64,000 nucleotides of DNA from CAYZJB01 sp964602985 (lineage in GTDB: Bacteria; CLD3; SB21). The stretch is taken from positions 1 to 64,000 of the forward strand of contig CAZRTJ010000007.1 in assembly GCA_964602985.1 (NCBI GenBank), written 5' to 3'. Shown one piece after another: positions 1 to 8,394 of the stretch. Both the position numbers and the translations under genes were made by a program. Each line of letters begins with the position of its first letter. Positions within the stretch are counted from its first letter, which is position 1. Under the pieces are notes generated by a model. That model ran no database searches and had not been told where the DNA came from. It saw only the letters and a program-made list of their open reading frames with translations.

Positions 1-62
<62 letters not shown>

Positions 63-85
63 CTTTGCCGTGTAATCCAGATGAA

Positions 86-139
86 TCTACTGAATTAAGT
101 AGACGAGAATGACCAGTATCCCGTGGGTACTGGTCATTT
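86..139 (+). other. Two hairpins between tRNA-Gly and tRNA-Leu
   Basis: A 6-bp stem (86-91 with 98-103) is followed by a near-perfect stem of about 14 bp (107-121 with 125-139) closed by a 3-nt loop. The second hairpin is strong enough to be a terminator or RNase processing signal, but no U-run follows directly; the nearest T-run is at 154-159. The spacer 63-178 holds no reading frame I would support. Confidence 0.5.
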
Positions 140-178
140 CTATTACAGTGCAGTTTTTTGACAAGTTGCTCCTCGTGA

Positions 179-266
179 GCTCGGATGGCGGAACTGGTAG
201 ACGCACAGGACTTAAAATCCTGGGAACCCGTAAAGGTTCGTGCCGGTTCGATTCCGGCTCCGAGCA
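179..266 (+). tRNA. tRNA-Leu (TAA)
   Basis: The acceptor strands GCTCGGA (179-185) and TCCGAGC (259-265) pair fully. The anticodon stem CAGGA (206-210) closes loop CTTAAAA with anticodon TAA at 213-215. A long variable arm (about 223-241) marks a class II tRNA, as expected for leucine. The discriminator is A266 and CCA is not encoded. It lies 6 bp before tRNA-Val, so the two are probably co-transcribed. Confidence 0.96.
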
Positions 267-272
267 CGGTAT

Positions 273-346
<74 letters not shown>

Positions 347-355
347 CGTAATATC

Positions 356-426
356 GGCGACGTAGCCAAGTGGTAAGGCAGGGCTCTGCAAAAGCCCCAT
401 CGACAGTTCGACTCTGTCCGTCGCCT
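356..426 (+). tRNA. tRNA-Cys (GCA)
   Basis: Acceptor GGCGACG (356-362) pairs with CGTCGCC (419-425), with U426 as discriminator, typical for tRNA-Cys. The anticodon loop holds GCA at 388-390. It is the last tRNA of the cluster. A 23-nt imperfect hairpin (428-450) follows it, perhaps a processing or termination structure. Confidence 0.95.
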
Positions 427-447
427 CCAAGGAACTTCAGGAAGTTC

Positions 448-488
448 TTGCAGATTTGAACGACGCGTATTACCATACGCGTCCAAAT
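448..488 (+). promoter_or_regulatory. Putative thrS promoter inside a palindrome
   Basis: TTGCAG (448-453), 17 nt, TACCAT (471-476) forms a plausible sigma-70-type promoter. The -10 box sits in the centre of a perfect inverted repeat, GACGCGTA at 462-469 and TACGCGTC at 476-483, extended by ATTTG/CAAAT at 454-458/484-488. The palindrome could be a repressor operator over the -10 or an RNA hairpin if transcription starts further upstream. From the predicted start near 483 the leader to thrS would be about 75 nt. Confidence 0.4.
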
Positions 489-558
489 TGCCGGGAGGCA
501 TACCTAACTTACCCGCGCAGCTACTGAGGCGCCGGTTAACAAAAACTTAGGTGATTGT

Positions 559-2496
559 TTGTCTGATATTCATGTAACGTTCCCCGATCATTCAGTGCGG
601 TCCTTTCCATCTGGAACCACACCGCTGGCGATTGCTCAATCCATCAGCCGTGGTCTGGCTGAAAAATGTACGGTTGCCGAAGTGGACGGTCGATTGCTCG
701 ACCTGGCGCGTCCGCTGGTTACGGACTGCTCCCTGAAACTGCACACGACAGATACACCGGAAGGCATGTCCGTCTTCTGGCACACCTCTACACACGTCAT
801 GGCGCAGGCGGTGAAGCGTCTTTGGCCGGAGGCCAAACTGGAAGATGGGCCACCCACGGAATCTGGATTCTTCTACGACATCCTTTTCCCGAATCCGATC
901 TCGCAGGATGATTTTGCCAAGATCGAAGGGGAAGTTGAGAAGATCCTCAGGGAAAAGTACATCACTACCAGACGTGAACTCTCGCGTGAAGAAGCGTTGG
1001 AAATCTTCCGACGCAAAAAAGAAGACTTCAAACTGCCGATTATCGAGAGTGTTCCGAACGGGGACGTGATCAGCACGTACACGCAGGGGGAATTTGAAGA
1101 TCTGTGCCGAGGGCCTCATCTTCCAAATCTGGGTATGATCAAGGCTTTTAAGATCATGTCCGTTGCAGGAGCCTTCTACAAAGGAAATGAAAACAACCTT
1201 CAACTGCAGCGGTTGCGGGCGGTCAGTTTTCCGTCCAAGAAGCAGTTGGACGAATACCTGCGCATGTTGGAGGAGGCGAAAAAGCGTGATCACAGGAAAT
1301 TGGGTCAGGAACTTGAGCTATTCTACCTGACACCGAAGGTCGGCGGAGGATTGCCACTGTGGCTTCCAAACGGAACGATCCTTCGGGAGACACTGGTCGA
1401 ATTCCTAAGGCAGGAGCAGTTGAAGCAGGGATACCTGCCGGTCGTAACTCCTCATATCGGAAACATCGACTTGTATAAGACCAGCGGTCACTATCCGTAC
1501 TACAAAGAGAGCCAATTTGCGCCCATCACGATGGAAGATGGAGAGCAATTTTTGCTCAAGCCGATGAATTGCCCCCATCACATCCAAATCTATGCCTCCA
1601 AGCCGCGTAGCTACAAGGATCTGCCCCTGCGTTTGGCGGAGTTCGGTACGGTCTATCGGTACGAGCAATCCGGCGAGCTGACAGGCCTCACGAGAGTTCG
1701 CAGTTTCACGGTCGATGACTCCCATCTTTTCGTTGGGCCGGATCAGGTAAAAGAAGAAATGTGTCGTGTCATCGGACTGATCCAGTTTGTATTTCGCACA
1801 CTGGGTTTTAAAGACTTTCGGACGCGGTTGTCCTTCCGCGATGACCGGGTGGAGAAGTACGGCGGTGACATCGCTCTGTGGGAAGTTGCGCAGCGGGATC
1901 TGAAGGAAGCGGCGGATGAGATGAAGCTGGATTATTTTATTGGTTTGGGTGAAGCTGCGTTCTATGGACCGAAAATAGACTTCATGATAAAAGATGTTTT
2001 GGGCAGGACGTGGCAGTTGGGTACCGTGCAGTTGGACTATGTGCTGCCGGAACGATTCAAACTGGAGTTCACAGGATCGGACGGACAGAAGCACCGGCCC
2101 ATTATGATCCACCGTGCTCCCTTCGGTTCGCTGGAGAGATTTATAGGCATCTTGATCGAGCAATATGCCGGAAACTTCCCGGTGTGGCTGGCGCCCGTAC
2201 AGGTCAGTCTTCTGACGATCGGGGATGCTCATCGTGAATTTGCCGTTGCCCGAAGGGAACACCTGCAGTCAGAGGGCGTTCGGGTTTCGCTGGACGATCG
2301 CAATGAGAAGATTGGATACAAGATCCGCGAAGCGGAAACCAGGAAAATACCGTACATCCTTGTCATCGGAGACCGGGAAGTGGAAACGCAGACGGTGTCC
2401 GTGCGCCGGCACGGGGAGGGTGACCAAGGGACGATGAACTACGACCAATTTGTTGCATTGATCAAAGAAAAAATCGTTTCGAAATCGCTGAACTAA
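559..2496 (+). CDS. thrS: Threonine--tRNA ligase
   Basis: ThrRS charges tRNA-Thr in the cytoplasm. The 645-residue protein has the usual full length and order: N-terminal TGS domain (1-62), editing domain starting with H75-T-S-T-H79, class II catalytic core, and C-terminal anticodon-binding domain. The zinc-ligand cysteine of the catalytic core is visible in MNCPHH (C338), and motif 2 lies in the stretch with TVYRYEQSG. The start chosen is TTG at 559 preceded by AGGTG (549-553); no in-frame ATG gives a complete TGS domain. It heads the classical thrS-infC-rpmI-rplT-pheS order. A palindrome upstream (454-488) may regulate it. Confidence 0.97.
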   Translation: MSDIHVTFPDHSVRSFPSGTTPLAIAQSISRGLAEKCTVAEVDGRLLDLARPLVTDCSLKLHTTDTPEGMSVFWHTSTHVMAQAVKRLWPEAKLEDGPPTESGFFYDILFPNPISQDDFAKIEGEVEKILREKYITTRRELSREEALEIFRRKKEDFKLPIIESVPNGDVISTYTQGEFEDLCRGPHLPNLGMIKAFKIMSVAGAFYKGNENNLQLQRLRAVSFPSKKQLDEYLRMLEEAKKRDHRKLGQELELFYLTPKVGGGLPLWLPNGTILRETLVEFLRQEQLKQGYLPVVTPHIGNIDLYKTSGHYPYYKESQFAPITMEDGEQFLLKPMNCPHHIQIYASKPRSYKDLPLRLAEFGTVYRYEQSGELTGLTRVRSFTVDDSHLFVGPDQVKEEMCRVIGLIQFVFRTLGFKDFRTRLSFRDDRVEKYGGDIALWEVAQRDLKEAADEMKLDYFIGLGEAAFYGPKIDFMIKDVLGRTWQLGTVQLDYVLPERFKLEFTGSDGQKHRPIMIHRAPFGSLERFIGILIEQYAGNFPVWLAPVQVSLLTIGDAHREFAVARREHLQSEGVRVSLDDRNEKIGYKIREAETRKIPYILVIGDREVETQTVSVRRHGEGDQGTMNYDQFVALIKEKIVSKSLN

Positions 2497-2501
2497 TCGG
2501 T

Positions 2502-2515
2502 AGGAGGTTGTCATC
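2502..2515 (+). promoter_or_regulatory. infC ribosome binding site with AUC start
   Basis: A perfect AGGAGG (2502-2507) lies 5 nt before ATC at 2513-2515. ATC opens the infC frame and gives the conserved IF3 N-terminus. The next canonical start in frame, GTG at 2537, is 29 nt from the Shine-Dalgarno, too far to be served by it. Rare AUU/AUC starts on infC are known in other bacteria and underlie IF3 autoregulation. Confidence 0.8.
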
Positions 2516-3028
2516 GCTAAAGAACTACAAATTCGCGTGAACGAGCAGATTCGGGTCGCCAAAGTGAGACTCATCGGGTCCAATGGCGAACAGGTGGGAA
2601 TCGTCGATACCATGGCAGCTCTGCGCATGGCCAAAGAATCCAATTTGGATCTACTCGAGATCGTTCCCAATGCCGAACCTCCGGTTTGCAAAATTCTTGA
2701 TTTCGGAAAGTACCGATACGAACTGCAGAAGAAGGAGAAGGACCAGCGGAAGAAGCAGACGCATGTCGGCGAGGTCAAAGAACTGCGATTTCGGCCGGCG
2801 ACGGACGATCACGATTATCAGTTCAAACTGAAACACGCCGTCCGGTTCATCCAGGAAGGATACAAGGTCAAGACGGTCATCGTCTACAAAGGACGAGAAG
2901 TGGCCAACCGTGAATTCGGAATCGAATTGGCGGAACGCCTGGCGACGGATTTGGAATCCGTGGCGCGTCTAGACGGCGAGATGAAGCTCGAAGGCAAGCA
3001 CATGGTTATGATTTTTGTCAAGAAATAA
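2513..3028 (+). CDS. infC: Translation initiation factor IF-3
   Basis: IF-3 binds the 30S subunit, prevents premature 50S joining and proofreads start codons. From ATC at 2513 the protein has 171 residues, beginning MAKELQIRVNEQ. The N-domain motif NAEPPVCKILDFGKYRYE and the C-domain signature KELRFRPATDDHDYQFK are clear. The ATC start is favoured over GTG 2537 because a perfect Shine-Dalgarno sits 5 nt upstream and the extra eight residues match the usual IF3 N-terminal strand. The family is known to repress its own mRNA by rejecting such non-canonical codons, so autoregulation is likely here. It is followed by rpmI after 11 nt. Confidence 0.95.
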   Translation: MAKELQIRVNEQIRVAKVRLIGSNGEQVGIVDTMAALRMAKESNLDLLEIVPNAEPPVCKILDFGKYRYELQKKEKDQRKKQTHVGEVKELRFRPATDDHDYQFKLKHAVRFIQEGYKVKTVIVYKGREVANREFGIELAERLATDLESVARLDGEMKLEGKHMVMIFVKK

Positions 3029-3039
3029 AGGAGAAACAT

Positions 3040-3237
3040 ATGCCCAAAATGAAAACCAACAGCGGCGCGAAGAAGCGATTCCAGGAAACTGGAAAAGGCA
3101 AATTGCTCCGGAAGAAATCAACCGCCCGGCACTTGTTGTCGAGCAAGTCCAACAAACGTAAGCGTCATCTGGCTGGGAAAAGTCTGGTGGACGACAGCGA
3201 TACGAAGCGCGTGAAAGCGTTGCTGGGATTGCGCTAA
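3040..3237 (+). CDS. rpmI: 50S ribosomal protein L35
   Basis: A basic protein of 65 residues opening with PKMKTNSGAKKRF, the L35 hallmark, and containing the ARHLLSSKSNKRKRHL segment. It is a structural protein of the large ribosomal subunit. AAGGAG (3029-3034) lies upstream at good spacing. It sits between infC and rplT in the conserved operon, where L20 commonly represses rpmI-rplT; I see no clear L20-binding fold in the short spacers. Confidence 0.97.
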   Translation: MPKMKTNSGAKKRFQETGKGKLLRKKSTARHLLSSKSNKRKRHLAGKSLVDDSDTKRVKALLGLR

Positions 3238-3280
3238 AAACAAATCGGTTCTTTGTACCATTACCTGAAGGAGATTCATC

Positions 3281-3634
3281 ATGCCGAGAGCAACCAATAA
3301 TCCGGCATCCCGTGCCCGTCGCAAAAAGATCATGAACGCGGCGAAGGGCAATTTTGGGAACCGCAAGAATGTCTTGCGGAACGCGATTGAGACGGTCGAA
3401 AAAGGGATGGCGTATGCCACGGTTCACCGCAAGCACAACAAGAGAAATTTCCGCGCACTGTGGATTGTCCGGATCAATGCGGCCGTTCGCGAACACGGCC
3501 TCAGTTACTCCCGATTCATCGCGGCGCTGAAGAAGAGCAATGTCGATATCAATCGCAAGGTGTTATCGGAGCTGGCCATTCATGACAAGCCGGCCTTTGA
3601 CAAGCTGATCGAAATTGCAAAGTCCGCCAAGTGA
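3281..3634 (+). CDS. rplT: 50S ribosomal protein L20
   Basis: L20 is an early 23S rRNA assembly protein and in many bacteria the translational repressor of its own operon. The 117-residue sequence begins MPRATNNPASRARRKKI and includes FRALWIVRINAAVREHG, both typical. GAAGGAG (3269-3275) precedes the ATG. The 43-nt gap after rpmI contains no obvious hairpin. pheS starts 37 nt after its stop. Confidence 0.97.
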   Translation: MPRATNNPASRARRKKIMNAAKGNFGNRKNVLRNAIETVEKGMAYATVHRKHNKRNFRALWIVRINAAVREHGLSYSRFIAALKKSNVDINRKVLSELAIHDKPAFDKLIEIAKSAK

Positions 3635-3671
3635 TCCGACTTTCCCTGCTTGACGGTGGGCAACGGTTCCC

Positions 3672-4676
3672 ATGAAGCTGGAAGAAATCGAGCGGTTGTT
3701 TGACGAAGAGTGCGACGGCCCCATGGATCGTGCGAGATGGGACGCCGTGCATGTTCGTTTCCTGGGTCGCTCCGGGCTGTTGACGGAAGCGACAAAGGCG
3801 TTGAAACAACTGTCTCCGGCGGAGAAGCCGCTTTTTGGCAAGCAGTTGAACCTCTTGAAGAAAAAGATCGAGGACCATCTGGCGGCCGAAAAGGGGAAAT
3901 GGGAGGCGGCCGACACGGCGACATTTCGCTTGGACACGACCCTCCCGGGGCGATCCCGCTTTGTCGGACATGTTCACCCAATCACGAGCACACTGACCGA
4001 GATCTCGAATATTTTTGTCAGTCTGGGATTCACCATCGAGGACGGTCCGGAAGTGGAGTTGGACTACTACAATTTCGAAGCCGTGAACATACCGAAAGAC
4101 CATCCCGCGCGTGACATGCAGGATACATTCTTTGTAAGCGATCGGGTCGTACTGCGAACTCACACTTCTCCGGTGCAGGCGAGGGTCATGGAGAAGCGAC
4201 AGCCGCCGATCCGGATGATTTGTCCCGGTCGCGTGTATCGCAAGGACACACCCGACGCGACCCATATGCCCTTCTTTCATCAGGTGGAAGGGTTGGTTGT
4301 GGATGAACGGACGACCTTTTCCGATCTCAAGGGCACTCTTGCGACATTTGTTCGACGGATGTTCGGTCGGGAAATACGGACAAGATTTCGACCGTCGTTT
4401 TTTTCGTTTACGGAGCCGAGCGCCGAGGTCGACATGATTTGCATCTTCTGCAAAGGCAAGGGCTGCCGGGTCTGCAAGCAAACGGGATGGATCGAAATCA
4501 TGGGTGCAGGTATGGTGCACCCGAATCTGTTTCGTCATGCCGGCTATCCGGAGGGCCGCTACACGGGATATGCCTTTGGCATGGGAGCCGATCGCATCGC
4601 CATGTTGCGATACGATGTGAACGATCTGCGTGTCTTTTTTGAGAACGACGTGCGATTTCTCAGTCAATTTTCTTGA
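3672..4676 (+). CDS. pheS: Phenylalanine--tRNA ligase alpha subunit
   Basis: The catalytic alpha subunit of the alpha2-beta2 PheRS, 334 residues. An N-terminal coiled-coil domain (1-95) precedes the class II core with GPEVELDYYNFEAVN, RTHTSPVQARVM, and the motif 3 region GYAFGMGADRIAML. A four-cysteine knuckle CIFC...CRVC (about 258-270), common in bacterial PheS, is intact. No strong Shine-Dalgarno is visible. The expected pheT beta subunit does not follow; a 59-aa membrane protein and ridA are found instead, so pheT must be elsewhere in the genome. Confidence 0.96.
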   Translation: MKLEEIERLFDEECDGPMDRARWDAVHVRFLGRSGLLTEATKALKQLSPAEKPLFGKQLNLLKKKIEDHLAAEKGKWEAADTATFRLDTTLPGRSRFVGHVHPITSTLTEISNIFVSLGFTIEDGPEVELDYYNFEAVNIPKDHPARDMQDTFFVSDRVVLRTHTSPVQARVMEKRQPPIRMICPGRVYRKDTPDATHMPFFHQVEGLVVDERTTFSDLKGTLATFVRRMFGREIRTRFRPSFFSFTEPSAEVDMICIFCKGKGCRVCKQTGWIEIMGAGMVHPNLFRHAGYPEGRYTGYAFGMGADRIAMLRYDVNDLRVFFENDVRFLSQFS

Positions 4677-4686
4677 AAGGGATAGG

Positions 4687-4866
4687 ATGATTTTGCGTTA
4701 CTTGCTGCTGGCGATCATCGGATACTTCGTGGTCACGCTTCTGAAGAAGTATTTCTTTGGCCATTCGTCGCAGCGCCCGTCGGCTCGTTCTCCGGAAAAA
4801 GAGGTAAAGAATGCCAGTTTTCGGGAGGATGACATCCAGGATGCCAAGTTCAAAGACGTACCATAA
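4687..4866 (+). CDS. Small single-span membrane protein, hypothetical
   Basis: A 59-residue protein with one N-terminal hydrophobic segment (about 4-18, rich in L, I and V) followed by a charged, Lys/Glu-rich tail, so probably N-anchored in the inner membrane with a short soluble tail. AAAGGGATAGG just upstream and the 10-nt distance from pheS support ATG 4687; a longer frame starting at 4630 would overlap pheS heavily. I do not recognise the family. It sits where pheT is often found. Confidence 0.65.
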   Translation: MILRYLLLAIIGYFVVTLLKKYFFGHSSQRPSARSPEKEVKNASFREDDIQDAKFKDVP

Positions 4867-4892
4867 ACTGCCGGGATCATCCGGAGAGGATC

Positions 4893-5270
4893 ATGAAAAA
4901 ACTCATTAACAGCAACAAGACTCCCGCGCCTATCGGACCCTACAATCAAGGCGTGGTTGCCAATGGCTTTCTTTTTACGTCCGGTCAGATCGCACTGGAG
5001 GCCGAATCCGGTTCGCTGATCGAAGGTGGCATCCAGGAGCAAACCCGGAAAGTATTGTCCAATCTGGGCGGCATTCTGGAAGCAGCCGGATTGTCTTACT
5101 CTAGCGTGGTCAAAACCACGGTGTTTCTGAAGAGCATGAATGATTTTCCCGCGATGAATGAGATCTACGCGCAGTTCTTTACTGTCGACGCGCCGGCGAG
5201 ATCCACCGTCGAAGTTGCACGACTTCCCAAGGATGTGCTTGTGGAAATAGACTGTATTGCCGTGCTGTAG
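4893..5270 (+). CDS. ridA: RidA family enamine/imine deaminase
   Basis: RidA hydrolyses reactive 2-aminoacrylate-type enamines released by PLP enzymes and protects them from damage. The 125 residues match the family: the N-terminal PIGPYNQGV, the central FTSGQIALE, and the C-terminal PARSTVEVARLPKDVLVEID with the conserved arginine that holds the substrate carboxylate. The protein is normally a cytoplasmic trimer. GGAGAGGA (4883-4890) precedes ATG 4893. The lipid kinase starts 6 nt after its stop, so they are likely co-transcribed. Confidence 0.93.
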   Translation: MKKLINSNKTPAPIGPYNQGVVANGFLFTSGQIALEAESGSLIEGGIQEQTRKVLSNLGGILEAAGLSYSSVVKTTVFLKSMNDFPAMNEIYAQFFTVDAPARSTVEVARLPKDVLVEIDCIAVL

Positions 5271-5276
5271 CCGTTC

Positions 5277-6209
5277 ATGGCGACCCATCTTCTGGTAGTC
5301 AATCCCGAATCCAATCGAGGCGATACCCGGTCCAAGATTCCGCATCTGCAGGCGTTGATGGCCAAGGCGGGGATCGAGGTCGATATGGTCTTGACGCAGG
5401 AGCCTGGCCACGCCACGACCCTGGTCCGCGAAATGGGCGCGCGCTATCCGAGAATCATCGCGGCGGGCGGGGACGGGACAATTCACGAGATCGTGAACGG
5501 CCTTCTTGAAATCCCGGAATCGCAACGTCCTTCTTTGGCGATCTTGCCGATGGGATCGGGGAATGATTTCATGAAGACTGCGAGTATTCCGAAGGACTAT
5601 CGCAGAGCCGTTGATGTTTTGTCAAATCCCCAACTCCTGTCGTTTGATATCGCGAAAGTGGTTGTCGATGATCGAGTGCATCGGTATGTCGACAACAATG
5701 TTGGGATCGGGTTTGACGCGTATGTGAATGCGGAGAGTCGTCGAATTACCTGGCTGCGCGGGATGGCCATTTATTTGTTTACGGCCGTCAAGGCCATTTT
5801 CGAATATCGCCATCCCTTTGTCTCGTATCGATCCGACAACGGGGAACGTTCGGCGCGCGTCCTGATGATCACGGTCGGGAATGGATTCTCATCGGGCGGG
5901 GGATTCCTGCTAACCCCGGACGCGAAGATCGACGACGGCCTTCTGGATGTTTGCTGTATCGATTCCCGCAGCCGGTGGCGAATGATTTTCGACATGGCAA
6001 GAACGATGAAAGGCACCCATTTGAGTCGACCGGGCGTGCATTATTTTCGTACAGAGAGGATGACGATTGAATCTCAGGAGGGTCTGCCGGTTCATGCCGA
6101 TGGGGAAATCCTGGCGGTGGCAGCGAAGAAAATCGAGGTGGAGATTCTGACAAAGGCACTGACCCTGTTGACGAGTCAGGTACATCGTGACACACGAGGC
6201 CGGGGGTGA
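5277..6209 (+). CDS. YegS/DagK-type lipid kinase
   Basis: A 310-residue kinase of the diacylglycerol kinase catalytic-domain family, phosphorylating diacylglycerol or a related lipid at the membrane. Visible are the N-terminal VNPESNRG, the nucleotide-binding AAGGDGTIHEIVNGL and LPMGSGNDF, and the C-terminal VHADGEI. It has no membrane span, as usual. A second paralogue lies at 29551-30435, which may point to two lipid substrates. It follows ridA by 6 nt. A 6-bp hairpin TTTCGC/GCGAAA (6223-6237) lies after it without a convincing U-tract. Confidence 0.88.
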   Translation: MATHLLVVNPESNRGDTRSKIPHLQALMAKAGIEVDMVLTQEPGHATTLVREMGARYPRIIAAGGDGTIHEIVNGLLEIPESQRPSLAILPMGSGNDFMKTASIPKDYRRAVDVLSNPQLLSFDIAKVVVDDRVHRYVDNNVGIGFDAYVNAESRRITWLRGMAIYLFTAVKAIFEYRHPFVSYRSDNGERSARVLMITVGNGFSSGGGFLLTPDAKIDDGLLDVCCIDSRSRWRMIFDMARTMKGTHLSRPGVHYFRTERMTIESQEGLPVHADGEILAVAAKKIEVEILTKALTLLTSQVHRDTRGRG

Positions 6210-6283
6210 TGCAAAGCATTGCTTTCGCGACGCGAAAAACATAGATTGAACCGCTTATCTCAACAACTTCTAGGAATTCCGTT

Positions 6284-8389
6284 TTGCGACCCATTCAATT
6301 CAGAATCGTAATGTGCGTCTTCCTGGTGAGCCTGGTGGCATGCGAAACGCCAAAGGCCCCGGAATTTACCACCCAGGTCGGTCTCCCGCTCAGTAATGAT
6401 TTGTTTACGATTGCGGATTTGCAGGAGGAGTTGGCAGACAAGAACGACTCCCTGAATCTGGAGATTGTGCAGGACTCGGTCGTGCTGGTTATATCGGATC
6501 GAGAGGCGTTCGGAGTGAGCGACGATCTGGCCGAGGATCCAATCGTGGACTCGACGACTGCTGTTTTCAATAACAATATTCGACTGCGAGACTCCAGCAC
6601 AGCCACCTATCGGTTGGGAACGCTTGCGCCGACGTCTGTAGACACTCTTCACGGAAAGACAAATCGTGTCATACCTGCCTTTACAATTTCGACGGTACAG
6701 CAAAACCTGACCTTTGGCTCGTTTTCGTCCATGACCGTCGATTCCGGATCGATGCGGGTTGTGGTGACCAACAACACCCAGACAAGAGATAGTCTCCATG
6801 TCACGGTATATCGGTCGAACAATGTCCGCATTGATAGTTTTTATACCGGTCCTTTGACGACTGGACAGGCCGTAACGCGCCTGGTTCCGACCCCATTCAG
6901 CGGCGGGTCCTCCATCACGACGCCAATCCTTGTTCGAGTTCGCGGTGGATCGACCGGTTCCTCAGGAGCGTCGGTTCCGTTGGTCGATACGAGCCTGAGC
7001 GTTACTGTCCGAGTGGTTTTTGATGTAAAGAATTCGTCTGTTACCGGCACATTTCCCGCGCAAACTTTGGCGAGGTCAGACTCGGTAAAATCATCCTCCA
7101 ATAGCGTCCTGGATACGGGATACGTCTCGCGTGGCAAAATGTATATGAAATACACGAACATCAATTTGCCGGTCGCGTCCACAGTCACTTTCATTTCGAA
7201 CGACTTCATTGATCCTGCAGGGAATCCACTCAGCCGAACAAAGAATCTTCCTGCGGGAAACGGCCAAATTGTACAAGACACAGTCAATTTGAGCGGGTGG
7301 CAATTACGGCCGAAATCGCTGATCCCGCAGACTTTGAGCATTGGTAATCAGCACTTCCTGTACTCGTACGACGTTGTGACATCGTCCGCCACATCCTCGC
7401 AGACGGTTGCTAACGGCGCCGGTGTGAAGGCAAATGTTACCCTGGACACGCTGTATTTCAGCAGGGTGACGGGCTTGATTACACAGGAGACTGTGAATTT
7501 GGACGAGCGATCGGAGGATATCAATATCGATCAAATCGACACGATCAATTTGTCGCAGGCCTATTTTGAAGTGTATACCGAACACCGGATTCCATTCCCT
7601 GTGTCGCTGGATATTTCCATCAGCGGGAGGTCCAAATCCGGAACGATTCGCACGACCACTTTGCAGGGAGACTTGACCAAATACACAGGAACTCCCGGGG
7701 GAGCCCCTCAGCGTGACACGCTGAGGACACCGGTCGCGAAGTATGGCGAGGTGGCCGGGGTGTTGAGTCTGCTTCCGGATTCGATCAAGCTGTCCGGGAG
7801 TGCGGTGGTGGGAGACAATCTGTCGAAAGGCGCTGTCATAGGAACCGACAGTCTGTCGTTCCGTGTGTTTCTTCGAGCTCCGCTGGTGTTTTCGCTGCCG
7901 AATGCACCGACGCGCAACTTTATCCGGACGAAGCCCAATGAACTGGCGATTGATGAGAAAATAGAGGATCTCTTGAGGGAGGATGTCAAACGCCTCCACA
8001 TCACGGGACAGGTCACGAATTCCTTCCCCGTGCCGATTTCCGTTCGGTTCCTGGTCAATAATATCGCCCAAGAAGACTCGTTCTACACTTTCCTGACGCC
8101 GGATACGACGTTCTTGTTTCCAGACACAGGCGCTCTGGTGATAGACAAGGCGCCGACCGGTGCGAATGGCATGGTGACGCAGCCACGACTGGTGGATCTG
8201 GATTTTCTCATTCCGGACAGTGCGTTCACGAACATGTTTCGAACTAAGCGCTTTCACAAGAAATACCGTGGGCTTCAGGTCCAACTTCTCAGTACAGGCG
8301 GCACCGTGCGAGTCAGCGCGGCTGATTTCGCGAGGGTCGTGAGTTCCATACAGGTTGAACTTCTGGTTGATGAATCATTGACGGATTAA
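6284..8389 (+). CDS. Large secreted lipoprotein, hypothetical
   Basis: I do not recognise this 701-residue protein. It begins with a lipoprotein signal: basic MRPIQFR, a hydrophobic core, and the lipobox LVAC with Cys20, so it is probably anchored in a membrane facing the periplasm or surface. The rest is rich in Ser, Thr and Val in alternating patterns, suggesting beta-sandwich repeats. TTG at 6284 is chosen because it supplies the positive n-region and is preceded by TAGGAA; ATG 6311 would leave almost none. It is 5 nt from a PorV-like barrel gene, and the pair probably works together at the outer membrane. Confidence 0.75.
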   Translation: MRPIQFRIVMCVFLVSLVACETPKAPEFTTQVGLPLSNDLFTIADLQEELADKNDSLNLEIVQDSVVLVISDREAFGVSDDLAEDPIVDSTTAVFNNNIRLRDSSTATYRLGTLAPTSVDTLHGKTNRVIPAFTISTVQQNLTFGSFSSMTVDSGSMRVVVTNNTQTRDSLHVTVYRSNNVRIDSFYTGPLTTGQAVTRLVPTPFSGGSSITTPILVRVRGGSTGSSGASVPLVDTSLSVTVRVVFDVKNSSVTGTFPAQTLARSDSVKSSSNSVLDTGYVSRGKMYMKYTNINLPVASTVTFISNDFIDPAGNPLSRTKNLPAGNGQIVQDTVNLSGWQLRPKSLIPQTLSIGNQHFLYSYDVVTSSATSSQTVANGAGVKANVTLDTLYFSRVTGLITQETVNLDERSEDINIDQIDTINLSQAYFEVYTEHRIPFPVSLDISISGRSKSGTIRTTTLQGDLTKYTGTPGGAPQRDTLRTPVAKYGEVAGVLSLLPDSIKLSGSAVVGDNLSKGAVIGTDSLSFRVFLRAPLVFSLPNAPTRNFIRTKPNELAIDEKIEDLLREDVKRLHITGQVTNSFPVPISVRFLVNNIAQEDSFYTFLTPDTTFLFPDTGALVIDKAPTGANGMVTQPRLVDLDFLIPDSAFTNMFRTKRFHKKYRGLQVQLLSTGGTVRVSAADFARVVSSIQVELLVDESLTD

Positions 8390-8394
8390 GAATC

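Noticed and set aside
158..163. TTGACA before tRNA-Leu as a promoter
   Set aside because: At 17-18 nt downstream the sequence is already inside the tRNA (TCGGAT), with no -10 box in front of the gene.
2537..2539. GTG as start of infC
   Set aside because: It is 29 nt from the AGGAGG site and removes conserved IF3 residues; ATC 2513 is better placed.
3549..4667. Long open frame on the minus strand opposite pheS
   Set aside because: It mirrors rplT and pheS, which have clear family motifs, and the translated frame has no recognisable protein features or ribosome site.
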